Positions 6,358 to 12,828 are shown, numbered from the stretch's first letter. The stretch: 15,445 nt of DNA from Verrucomicrobiaceae bacterium (GCA_003820635.1 RPOS01000063.1:1-15445); one strand, 5' to 3'. Translations and numbers: made by a program. Notes: generated by a model from the sequence alone, not told the origin.

Positions 6358-7620
6358 ATGACCCCGACTGCATTTGAGGCGTTGCCGCTGGCCGCGCCCC
6401 TCCACCGCGTTTTGCGCGAACTTGAATACACCACACCTTCTCCCATCCAGGCGCAGGCCATCCCGCTCCTGCTGCAGGGCCGCGACCTGTTAGGCTGTGC
6501 CCAGACGGGCACCGGCAAGACCGCAGGTTTCGCGCTGCCGATCCTGCAAGCGCTGCATGAAAAACCGCGCCAGGTCCGGCCGAAAGGCTGCCGCACTCTG
6601 GTGCTGGCACCCACCCGCGAGCTGGCGGCGCAGGTTGGCAAGAGCTTCACCACCTATGGCAAACACATCCGCTTCAGCCAGACACTCGTCTATGGCGGTG
6701 TGGGACAGGTGCCGCAGGTCAATGCGATGCGTCGCGGCGTGGACGTGCTGGTGGCCACGCCCGGCCGCCTGCTGGATCTCATCGACCAGCGCCACATCGA
6801 CCTCTCACAGGTCGAGTTCTTCGTGCTCGATGAAGTGGACCGCATGCTCGACATGGGCTTTCTGCGCGATGTGAAACGCATCGTTTCACTGCTGCCGGCC
6901 CGGCGTCAGTCGCTGTTCTTCTCCGCCACGCTGGCACCCAATATCATCGAACTCGCACGCACCATCCTGCGTGATCCGGCGCATGTGAGCATCACCCCGG
7001 AAACCACCACTGCCGAGAATATCGACCAGCAGGTGTGCTTCCTATCGCGTGAGGGCAAGCGGCCGCTTCTGGAGCAGCTGCTCCGCGCCCAAGCCGGAGC
7101 CGCCGGACAGAAGCTCACCATCGTCTTCAGCCGCACCAAGCACGGGGCCAATAAGCTGGCAAAGAGCCTCTGCGCATCCGGCTTCCCGGCGGATGCGATC
7201 CACGGCAACAAATCCCAAGCCCAGCGGGAAAAGGCTCTCGCCCGATTCAAACAGGGTCTCACACCCGTGCTCGTCGCCACCGACGTGGCCGCCCGCGGCG
7301 TGGACGTGAAGGACGTGGGGCTGGTGGTGAACTTCGATCTACCCAACGAGCCGGAAGCATACGTCCACCGCATCGGCCGCACCGCGCGTGCCGGAGCCGA
7401 AGGCCGCGCGGTTTCCTTCTGCTCGGAAGACGAGCTCGAATACCTGCGCGAGATCGAAAAAATCATCAAGATGCCCATCCCGCGCTGGGACGGGCATGAC
7501 TGGCATGTCGAATCGCTCGCCGAGCGCCATGCCCGCGGAAAATCCGTAGTCTTCAGCGCAGCCAAACCATCCGGCAACGGGCGTCGCCGCAGTGGCCCGC
7601 GCCGCAGCCGTGGCCGCTGA
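6358..7620 (+). CDS. rhlE: DEAD-box ATP-dependent RNA helicase, RhlE-like
   Basis: This 420-residue helicase has all core motifs: Q motif (about 14-34, SPIQAQAIP), motif I AQTGTGKT (48-55), Ia PTRELA (85-90), GG (113-114), Ib TPGR (134-137), III SAT (189-191), V ARGVDV (322-327) and VI HRIGRTARAG (337-346). Motif II reads DEVD (158-161), not DEAD. The codon at 6835-6837 is GTG (Val). The surrounding VLDExDRMLDMGF is typical of RhlE. A basic Arg/Gly-rich tail (about 402-420) should bind RNA. RhlE proteins unwind RNA in ribosome maturation and RNA decay, often under cold conditions. The start at 6358 fits the Q-motif spacing. The gene stands alone, with a structured leader before it. Confidence 0.93.
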   Translation: MTPTAFEALPLAAPLHRVLRELEYTTPSPIQAQAIPLLLQGRDLLGCAQTGTGKTAGFALPILQALHEKPRQVRPKGCRTLVLAPTRELAAQVGKSFTTYGKHIRFSQTLVYGGVGQVPQVNAMRRGVDVLVATPGRLLDLIDQRHIDLSQVEFFVLDEVDRMLDMGFLRDVKRIVSLLPARRQSLFFSATLAPNIIELARTILRDPAHVSITPETTTAENIDQQVCFLSREGKRPLLEQLLRAQAGAAGQKLTIVFSRTKHGANKLAKSLCASGFPADAIHGNKSQAQREKALARFKQGLTPVLVATDVAARGVDVKDVGLVVNFDLPNEPEAYVHRIGRTARAGAEGRAVSFCSEDELEYLREIEKIIKMPIPRWDGHDWHVESLAERHARGKSVVFSAAKPSGNGRRRSGPRRSRGR

Positions 7621-7642
7621 GCCGTAACCATGCAGAGAAAAA

Positions 7643-7792
7643 TGTGGCGCGGGCATTCTGCCCGCCGCCTTTCCCTAAATCACTGCCCGTCCGCGCAAGA
7701 CGCTGGCGATACCCAATGGTGAGGTTGTTGTCATGCATCCGCAGGTCCGAATATGGCGGGAAAATGGCAGCGGGCAGAATGCCCGCACCACA
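7643..7792. repeat. Inverted pair of REP-like palindromes
   Basis: Two 27-base copies face each other, at 7643-7669 (+) and 7766-7792 (-). They match at 25 of 27 positions and each is built on the palindrome GCGGGCATTCTGCCCGC. The flanks also agree loosely: both copies are followed by a T-rich then CCC stretch. The roughly 95 bases between them hold no gene. The head-to-head arrangement is typical of REP/BIME elements mobilised by RAYT transposases; none is encoded here. This fills much of the 323-base gene-free stretch 7621-7943. Confidence 0.65.
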
Positions 7793-7848
7793 ATGGCTGC
7801 CGCCTACTGCATCGTTACGGCTGAGTGGGTTTCTCGCTAAAACATCAA

Positions 7849-7906
7849 CCGGCCGGGCGAATCCGGAGTGCCCGGGGGGAAGGCAGTCTCCGGGCCGCAC
7901 CGGCCG
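7849..7906. terminator. Large GC-rich imperfect hairpin between convergent genes
   Basis: CCGGCCGG (7849-7856) pairs with CCGGCCG (7900-7906), and an inner CCGGAG (7863-7868) pairs with CTCCGG (7888-7893) across an internal loop. On the plus strand it is followed by TGTTTTGTTT (7911-7920), so it could end the helicase transcript. It also lies just after the stop of the minus-strand secreted operon (7944) and may serve both directions. It is not a textbook terminator. Confidence 0.4.
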
Positions 7907-7943
7907 ATCGTGTTTTGTTTGGGGGGAAATCTTGCGCCAGTCC

Positions 7944-9029
7944 TCAGAGGGATTCGTCCGAAGTGAGGGATTCGCCCGAAGCTTCCTCATAGATGAATTC
8001 CTCTGAAGGAGCTTGTTCCGAGGCTCCCACGACCTGCATCGCATTCACTTGAATGGTGCGCCGGATGTTGAAAGTCACCGGATCGCAGAGCATCTCGCGG
8101 CCAAAGACCGTCTCGCTCACGAGCACGAGGGTGTAGGTGCCGTCATCCGTCAGCTTGGACTCGAGCTCGCTGACCCGCAGCACGTGGCTGGCGCTGGTCT
8201 CACGGTCCATCGGGAAGGCCTTGATGATGGTGCCTTCGGTGCCGGTGGTCTGGGTGCCTTCGAAAAGCAACAGATAAGTGTCGCTGCGCGGATAGAGGTC
8301 ATTGAGCAAAAGCTCGACCTGTGGCAGCTGGAAGCGGATATTATCACCCGTGGTGATGCCTTTGATCTCGCCGGAGGCGACTGGCCAGACCTGCACCATC
8401 GCAGAGGCGATCTGGGACTGGGCAATATTGCCATCCGGCAGCGCATGGATCACGAAGTGCTCCTCACCGCAGGCCTTGGTGGGATCCGAAGCCGTGAGGC
8501 CGGAGGCTTGGAACGCCATCACATGCTGGCCGTTGGCTGTCAGATAACCACTGCTCATCGGCGTGCTTGAAATCACGGCTACAGGATCCAGCACGGTTTG
8601 CTCGCGGCTGTAGGAGGCCACATGGCGCTCCAGCAGCACGCTGGAAGCCGCCAGCGGAAATTCCGTGCCGGTCAGCAGGTCGCTCACCTGGATTTCCACC
8701 CGGAATGGCTGGTCCACCCGGGTGCGCGGAATTTTGCCGTCGGGGTCAAGAGTGACGACCTTGATTTCCGCCTTGGGCATGTAGGCACCCACCAGTTTCT
8801 GATCCAGCAGGTAGTCGCGGGCGGGTGAGGCGGCGATCGACCACAGTTGGAACAAGGAGCCACCGCTTTCCAGAGCGAGTGCCGAGGGGGCTTGGCCGGT
8901 GGTTGGCACCGGCATGTCCCAGACGACATTCGTGCCCTGCTGGTGCTGGCGAATGAAGTGGATGTTATCTTGTGGACTTGCAGCCGCAGGCAGCGCGGCG
9001 AGCATCAGAAGCGGTAGGATTGTTTTCAT
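7944..9029 (-). CDS. Secreted protein of unknown function (third gene of the exported three-gene operon)
   Basis: The 361-residue protein begins MKTILPLLMLAALPAAA, a clear signal peptide, with mature start near SPQDN. The mature part looks like beta-rich, soluble, extracytoplasmic protein: regular alternation of hydrophobic strands and no membrane segment. Two Cys (in TKACGEEH and EMLCDPV) could form a disulfide. The C-terminal 30 residues are acidic (SEEFIYEEASGESLTSDESL). I recognise no domain. Segments such as PFRVEIQVSDLLTG and DNIRFQLPQVELLLNDLYPRSDTYLLLFEG suggest Ig-like or jelly-roll folds, but that is a guess. The ATG at 9029 overlaps the preceding stop (ATGA), so translation is coupled. 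A longer in-frame upstream reading lacks a signal peptide and overlaps the previous gene, so it is rejected. Confidence 0.75.
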   Translation of the reverse strand: MKTILPLLMLAALPAAASPQDNIHFIRQHQQGTNVVWDMPVPTTGQAPSALALESGGSLFQLWSIAASPARDYLLDQKLVGAYMPKAEIKVVTLDPDGKIPRTRVDQPFRVEIQVSDLLTGTEFPLAASSVLLERHVASYSREQTVLDPVAVISSTPMSSGYLTANGQHVMAFQASGLTASDPTKACGEEHFVIHALPDGNIAQSQIASAMVQVWPVASGEIKGITTGDNIRFQLPQVELLLNDLYPRSDTYLLLFEGTQTTGTEGTIIKAFPMDRETSASHVLRVSELESKLTDDGTYTLVLVSETVFGREMLCDPVTFNIRRTIQVNAMQVVGASEQAPSEEFIYEEASGESLTSDESL

Positions 9030-9526
9030 GGTTGGGGGGTGTTGGGGGTTTTGTTGCCGCGGAAGGAAATCGGGCCCCGCTGGTGCACGGCCACGACGAT
9101 TTTGTCCTGCTTGGCCCAGAACCCGCAGCGTTCGGCGGGCAGGGACTCTTTGCCGGTGGCTTGATCGAAGCTCACCTCGCAGGTGGTGAGCCAGCCGCGG
9201 TTGGCGGTGAGAAATTCCGTCCAGCCAAGCAGTTGGCCGGAGGGTTCGGCTCCCACGCGGGCTTTCATCTGCTCGGGCACGAAGAGAACCGCGCCGTCGG
9301 GAATGATGGTCCACCTGGTGCCGTCATGCAGGACGGTGGACTGGTTGATGATGGACTGCCCGGCCGGGCGACCGACCTTGGCTTCACCCTCGGCCGGGCT
9401 TTGCAAGCGGATCATCGGATCCGCTTGCTGGAGCCGGGCCAGTTCAGCAGGCTTGATGCGGGCGACGAGGGGCTGGGCGGCCAGGGCGTGACCTGCCAAC
9501 GCACTGAGAATCAGGATAGCTTTCAT
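9026..9526 (-). CDS. Small secreted protein of unknown function (second gene of the exported operon)
   Basis: The 166-residue protein begins MKAILILSALAGHALA, a signal peptide with mature start near AQPL. The mature domain is compact and mixed alpha/beta. The most family-like stretch is TVLHDGTRWTIIPDGAVLFVPE, followed by LTANRGWLTTCEVSF and FWAKQDKIVVAVHQRGPISF. It has two Cys (about residues 116 and 134) and no catalytic motif I recognise. From memory similar proteins recur in Verrucomicrobiota; this cannot be verified here. The start lies 10 bases after the stop of the first gene. The C-terminal codons contain the C-tract that precedes the next start. It is probably periplasmic or outer-surface. 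Confidence 0.75.
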   Translation of the reverse strand: MKAILILSALAGHALAAQPLVARIKPAELARLQQADPMIRLQSPAEGEAKVGRPAGQSIINQSTVLHDGTRWTIIPDGAVLFVPEQMKARVGAEPSGQLLGWTEFLTANRGWLTTCEVSFDQATGKESLPAERCGFWAKQDKIVVAVHQRGPISFRGNKTPNTPQP

Positions 9527-9536
9527 CGGCGTGGGC

Positions 9537-10349
9537 TCAGTTGAAGGTCGCAAGCAGACCGAGGTCCTGATAATCGAAGCCAACGGCCAGCGGCTCGGTT
9601 TGATCGAGTTCCACTAGAATCAGCAGCTCCGTGGGGCCGATCTTCACCGTCTTGGCGTCCGTCGAGAGATAGGGCTTCAGGAACCCTTCGATTTGGCCGT
9701 ATTGCTTGGAGGCGATTTGCGGCGGGGTGGGATCGCCGTTTTTCAGAACGATCAGATTCCGGCAGTTGCTGGAGGTGCAATAGAGCGGCAGCCAGCTGGT
9801 GAGATAGCCGCGGGCACCGAAATCAACGGAGTCGCCCTTGGCCAACACGGTGTCGAGCACCACATTGGTGGAAACCACCGTGGACTGCGATCCGTAGAAA
9901 ATCCTCTGCCAGGAGGACTTGTTCTTGCTCCAGAGGATCTCGACCGGCTGGTCAGCCAGCCATTTGCCGCTGGATTCATCGTCCAGACTGCCCGACCGGT
10001 CGGTTGTGGTGGTGGACTTCTTGCCGGGATTGCCGGAATCCATGCTGTCCGCATTGTTGCCGTGTCCATTGTTGGACTTGAGCTTGGCTCCCAGAATGCG
10101 GACCCGCAGCTGGAGTTCTTCCATGGGGGTGATCGACTCCGTAGTGACATCGACAAGGTCGGTGATCTTCTCCGGATATTGGATGTTCCATGTCAGCTGC
10201 GACTGCGTGCCGACACGGACCAGCGAGTTATCCACGGCAAGAGTGCCGCGGGGGATTTCATTTTGCGCGAACGCTTGGCCGCTCAGACCCAGGCATGCGA
10301 TGCCGAGGATGAGGGTGCGGCCGCCACGGGGGGTGTGGTGGTGTTTCAT
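9537..10349 (-). CDS. Secreted protein with an Asn/Gly-Asp motif (first gene of the exported operon)
   Basis: The 270-residue protein has a basic N-terminus and signal peptide (MKHHHTPRGGRTLILGIACL, cleavage near AFAQ). The mature part starts with a beta-rich region (about 30-90, LAVDNSLVRVGTQSQLTWNIQYP). At 93-110 is the motif NNGHGNNADSMDSGNPGK, whose spaced Asn/Asp/Gly residues resemble a calcium-binding loop. A Ser/Thr/Asp-rich linker follows, then a second beta-rich domain (about 128-270) with a CTSSNC pair (191-196). I cannot name a function. The ATG at 10349 is chosen because it begins the signal peptide; an in-frame ATG at 10400 adds 17 residues that are not signal-like. A CCCCCC tract lies 12-17 bases upstream. 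It heads the operon controlled by the shared upstream blocks. Confidence 0.77.
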   Translation of the reverse strand: MKHHHTPRGGRTLILGIACLGLSGQAFAQNEIPRGTLAVDNSLVRVGTQSQLTWNIQYPEKITDLVDVTTESITPMEELQLRVRILGAKLKSNNGHGNNADSMDSGNPGKKSTTTTDRSGSLDDESSGKWLADQPVEILWSKNKSSWQRIFYGSQSTVVSTNVVLDTVLAKGDSVDFGARGYLTSWLPLYCTSSNCRNLIVLKNGDPTPPQIASKQYGQIEGFLKPYLSTDAKTVKIGPTELLILVELDQTEPLAVGFDYQDLGLLATFN

Positions 10350-10440
10350 GTTTTTGTGTTGGGGGGTTAGCACGGACGGGGGGTCCGCACGGCGATACAT
10401 TGGCCATGTTAACCTTCCACTGAACAGGGATTTCCATCTC

Positions 10441-10460
10441 TCCTACGCGATTGCGTAGGA
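10441..10460 (-). promoter_or_regulatory. Perfect 20-base palindromic box (block 3) upstream of the exported operon
   Basis: TCCTACGCGATTGCGTAGGA has perfect 8-base arms around a 4-base centre. It lies about 92 bases upstream of the ATG at 10349. Its core matches the box at 820-834. Symmetry and recurrence upstream of another secreted-protein gene make an operator for a dimeric regulator likely. Confidence 0.5.
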
Positions 10461-10492
10461 CTCCGCGAAGCGCGCCTCGTTTTCTAACAAGA

Positions 10493-10508
10493 TTCACAAA
10501 ATACTGAA
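10493..10508 (-). promoter_or_regulatory. Shared block 2 upstream of the exported operon
   Basis: The minus strand reads TTCAGTATTTTGTGAA, 14 of 16 bases identical to 848-863. It is flanked by two direct copies of TTGTTAGAA on the minus strand (10482-10490 and 10526-10534), which may be further sites or promoter elements. Confidence 0.4.
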
Positions 10509-10536
10509 AACGAACATCTTGCATCTTCTAACAAAC

Positions 10537-10576
10537 AAAATCCCCGCCTGCCTGAAGCTGGCAAGGCGGGGATTTT
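10537..10576 (-). terminator. Intrinsic terminator after the cyclophilin gene
   Basis: A perfect 13-base stem (AAAATCCCCGCCT at 10537-10549 with AGGCGGGGATTTT at 10564-10576) has inner GCC/GGC pairing. On the minus strand it is followed by ATTTTGTTTGTT. It lies 45 bases past the cyclophilin stop and ends the cbiX operon. The flanking A/T runs also permit activity on the plus strand. Confidence 0.85.
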
Positions 10577-10583
10577 CTGAAAC

Positions 10584-10597
10584 TTAGGATTTCTTAA
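10584..10597 (-). promoter_or_regulatory. Shared block 1 near the exported operon
   Basis: TTAAGAAATCCTAA on the minus strand is identical to 908-921. Here it lies between the cyclophilin stop and the terminator, so if it controls the downstream operon it must act across the terminator. Otherwise it could belong to a 3'-end element. Confidence 0.3.
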
Positions 10598-10620
10598 ATA
10601 ATGTGCCGGAGCGTGGTTTT

Positions 10621-11163
10621 TCAACGGTCGAGAATCGAGTTCCAATGCTCGATGTCATCCTTGCGCGCCTCGAAGAGCGCGGTGGTGTCATCGTGGATTT
10701 CGATGGAGGTGATCTTGTCGCCGATGCCGTTGAACTTGCAGCCGCGCTCACCGGTATTGTTCTTGCCGGTGATTTTTTCCACCACGTCCATGCCGTTGGT
10801 CACCTGGCCGAAAACCGAGTGCCGGTTGTCAAGGAAGGGAGTGGCGGTGGTGGTGATGAAGAATTGCGAGCCATTGGTGTTTGGGCCGGCATTGGCCATG
10901 GAAAAGACGCCGGGCGCCCGGTGGCGGAGATCCGGGTGGAACTCATCTGCAAACTTGTAGCCAGGGCCGCCGCGGCCGGATTCGGTGGGATCGCCGCCTT
11001 GCAGCATGAATCCCTCGATCACGCGGTGGAAGGCGATGTTGTCGTAGTAGCCGCGGCGCGCGAGGTTGAGGAAATTGGCGCAGGTGAGGGGAGCCTTGGA
11101 CGCGTAGAGCGTGGCGTCGATGTCGCCAGCGGTGGTGTGCAGGGTGATTTTGATGTCGGACAT
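10621..11163 (-). CDS. Cyclophilin-type peptidyl-prolyl cis-trans isomerase, cytosolic
   Basis: The 180-residue protein is a single cyclophilin domain with no signal peptide. The family's active-site landmarks are present: YYDNIAFHRVI (39-49, with catalytic Arg47), GFMLQGGDP (51-59, Gln55), NTNGSQFFIT (95-104) and HSVFGQV (115-121). It accelerates proline isomerisation during protein folding. It has a C-terminal extension of about 20 residues (DTTALFEARKDDIEHWNSIL) beyond the usual domain end. The ATG at 11163 matches the family start; the longer open frame upstream only overlaps the neighbouring gene. It lies 46 bases after the DR2241-type gene and before a strong terminator, so it is probably the last gene of the cbiX operon. 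No Shine-Dalgarno; CCCC directly precedes the ATG. Confidence 0.94.
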   Translation of the reverse strand: MSDIKITLHTTAGDIDATLYASKAPLTCANFLNLARRGYYDNIAFHRVIEGFMLQGGDPTESGRGGPGYKFADEFHPDLRHRAPGVFSMANAGPNTNGSQFFITTTATPFLDNRHSVFGQVTNGMDVVEKITGKNNTGERGCKFNGIGDKITSIEIHDDTTALFEARKDDIEHWNSILDR

Positions 11164-11209
11164 GGGGCGGCAGCTAACACCGGATTTGCGGCTCTGGCAA
11201 CCCCGGGAA

Positions 11210-11878
11210 TCAGGCTGGTTTTTGCTCGAATTCCGTCTTGGCCACCCGGCGGCACTCAGCCACGAAGTGATTGCAGGCCTCCCGGCAGAGCAGGGGAATG
11301 GCCTCGTTTTGCGGCACCTCGCCGGGAATGCCGTTGAAACGACTGGCCTCGCTGTCTTCCAGTGGTGTGGCGGCGTCGATCTGCCAGAGAATCCGCTTGG
11401 CGCACTGGTGGGCCGGACCGCACACCGTGCGGACGAGTTGCTGGGCACCGGCGTCGCTAATGTTGCGGGCGAAGCGATACATGCCGGTCTGGCGCTGGAG
11501 TTTGTCGCGCAGGAATTCCACTTCGAGCGTGCCGTCTTCCTCAGCAAGGAACAAACCGAGGCACGCGGGATAAAAGTGGTCAAGGGCTTGCCGCAATTCC
11601 TCCAGACTCCCCAGGGCCATCAGCCAGCCGCGCTTCAGGTTCACCTGGCCCTTGGTGAAACGATAGGTGCCGTCCTCCGCATAGGTGGAAATCTCCCGCG
11701 CTGCCGCAGGATCCCGGTGAACCTCCACCCCCCCGAATTCCGGCTTGTTCACTGCTGCCGCATCTTGCCAATGCGTGAGCATGAATGGAATATTCGCAAC
11801 ATTTGTTTGAATCTCGATTTCACCCATGCGGTGAACCCCGGATTGGATCAAACGGTGGAGTTTTTCAGCGGTAGGCAT
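11210..11878 (-). CDS. DR2241-type Cys-rich partner of CbiX (probable 4Fe-4S protein)
   Basis: The 222-residue protein resembles the non-chelatase part of Deinococcus DR2241: an alpha/beta stabilising region (about 1-130) and a C-terminal Cys-rich helical region. Four Cys are placed as a cluster ligand set: C153 and C159 (VCGPAHQC) and C198 and C202 (LCREAC). C106 and C209 are additional. In the DR2241 family this region binds a 4Fe-4S cluster. In Deinococcus, as I recall, it is joined to a CbiX domain; here it is a separate gene directly downstream of cbiX. It probably assists tetrapyrrole metallation or redox handling; the exact role is unknown. No signal peptide. The start at 11878 follows an AT-rich spacer of 41 bases with no Shine-Dalgarno. 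Confidence 0.75.
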   Translation of the reverse strand: MPTAEKLHRLIQSGVHRMGEIEIQTNVANIPFMLTHWQDAAAVNKPEFGGVEVHRDPAAAREISTYAEDGTYRFTKGQVNLKRGWLMALGSLEELRQALDHFYPACLGLFLAEEDGTLEVEFLRDKLQRQTGMYRFARNISDAGAQQLVRTVCGPAHQCAKRILWQIDAATPLEDSEASRFNGIPGEVPQNEAIPLLCREACNHFVAECRRVAKTEFEQKPA

Positions 11879-11919
11879 TTGTTTTATTATTTCTTAATTA
11901 AATATTACAAAATATTATT
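11879..11919 (-). promoter_or_regulatory. AT-rich spacer between cbiX and the DR2241-type gene
   Basis: This 41-base stretch is almost entirely A/T in an otherwise GC-rich region. It contains AATATT-TTGT-AATATT, TTAATTAA and, on the minus strand, TTAAGAAATAATAA, a 12/14 match to shared block 1. It may hold an internal promoter, a regulator site or simply an unstructured initiation region. Confidence 0.35.
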
Positions 11920-12738
11920 TTACAGCGGCTTATGAATCTGATCAAAGTCTGAAATCTGATCCAGAATCACATCCGCCAGCAATCGTTCGGTCCCGATGGC
12001 AGAGGTGTAATAAAGGGTCTTGCCGCGAAGGTGATGGGGGTTGTGGCGGAAGACTTCGCGCTGGCTGGCAGCGGGACCAACCTCGGGATCGATGCCGAGC
12101 AAGACAGGGATGTCCTGATAAGAGTGGAGTCCGTCCGAGATGAAGAAGGGGACGACGATGACGTTGGGCGTTTGGGAAAGTTGGTCCCACTCGGCGATGA
12201 ACGGCTGCTCTTCCATGTAGGCGTCGAGCACGGCGGCGTAGCCCGCGCCGGAGGCGGCGATGAGGTCCACCTGGTCGCGGATGGCCTTGGTGGAGTTCTG
12301 GTTGAGGCCGGTGCCGTGGCCGGTGATGATCAGCGTGGTGGTGGCGGGATCGATGTCCGGTGCCGTCTCGCAGGCGCGACGTAGGATGAGGTCGGTCATG
12401 TGCGGATGGACGCCCACCGGCAGGCAGTAATGGAGGGTTTTCCCGCGGACCACGGAGGTGGGGCCGGTGAGTTGGAACTCGCGCGGAATGACATCCTGGG
12501 TGAAGTAGCCTTCACTGATGAAATCCGGCACGATGTAAACTTCGTCGGAATCCACCTGATAGAGCACCTCGCGCATCGAGGGTTCTTCTTTCCAGAAGCA
12601 GCAGTGAACCTCCGCAAAGAGGTTGCGGCGGCGGATTTCCGCGGCGTGATCGAAGTAGGGCGTGGAGGAATCCGGATTCTCGGTGGATCCGTGACCGACG
12701 ATGAGAAGGGCGCTGTGAGGCTTCGGCGCGATGGACAT
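11920..12738 (-). CDS. cbiX: CbiX-type sirohydrochlorin chelatase, two tandem domains
   Basis: The 272-residue protein consists of two CbiX repeats. Repeat 1 has LLIVGHGST (11-19, His16) and VPDFISEGYFTQDVIPRE (70-87). Repeat 2 has LIITGHGTG (136-144, His141) and VPFFISDGLHSYQDIP (196-211, His205). CbiX inserts a metal (cobalt for cobalamin, iron for siroheme, or nickel) into sirohydrochlorin using two His. Repeat 2 keeps both; repeat 1 has Tyr-Phe where the second His is expected. The metal here is unknown: no cobalamin or siroheme genes lie in the window. The ATG at 12738 starts at the first strand; the longer open frame to 13374 only runs antisense to the lipoate-family gene. It heads an operon with the DR2241-type gene and cyclophilin, and is divergent from the 12829 gene across 90 bases. 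Confidence 0.9.
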   Translation of the reverse strand: MSIAPKPHSALLIVGHGSTENPDSSTPYFDHAAEIRRRNLFAEVHCCFWKEEPSMREVLYQVDSDEVYIVPDFISEGYFTQDVIPREFQLTGPTSVVRGKTLHYCLPVGVHPHMTDLILRRACETAPDIDPATTTLIITGHGTGLNQNSTKAIRDQVDLIAASGAGYAAVLDAYMEEQPFIAEWDQLSQTPNVIVVPFFISDGLHSYQDIPVLLGIDPEVGPAASQREVFRHNPHHLRGKTLYYTSAIGTERLLADVILDQISDFDQIHKPL

Positions 12739-12828
12739 TGCGGAAAAGTGGCCAGCTTGCGGCGGATTGCAAGAGCGGGGGAGTTTTCGGTTTCCAGATT
12801 TGGTTTTTCCCGCTGAAAATCCGCGCGG

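Noticed and set aside
9030..9314. N-terminal extension of the third exported-operon gene
   Set aside because: It overlaps the second gene in another frame and would bury the clear signal peptide at 9029.
10371..10389. Short hairpin CGGAC/GTCCG with a G-tract loop in the leader of the exported operon
   Set aside because: The stem is only about five base pairs and such hairpins are expected by chance in GC-rich sequence; no support for a riboswitch.
11111..11935. 274-residue plus-strand open frame ending in an aromatic-rich tail
   Set aside because: It is antisense to the cyclophilin and DR2241-type genes. The tail is just translation of the AT-rich spacer.
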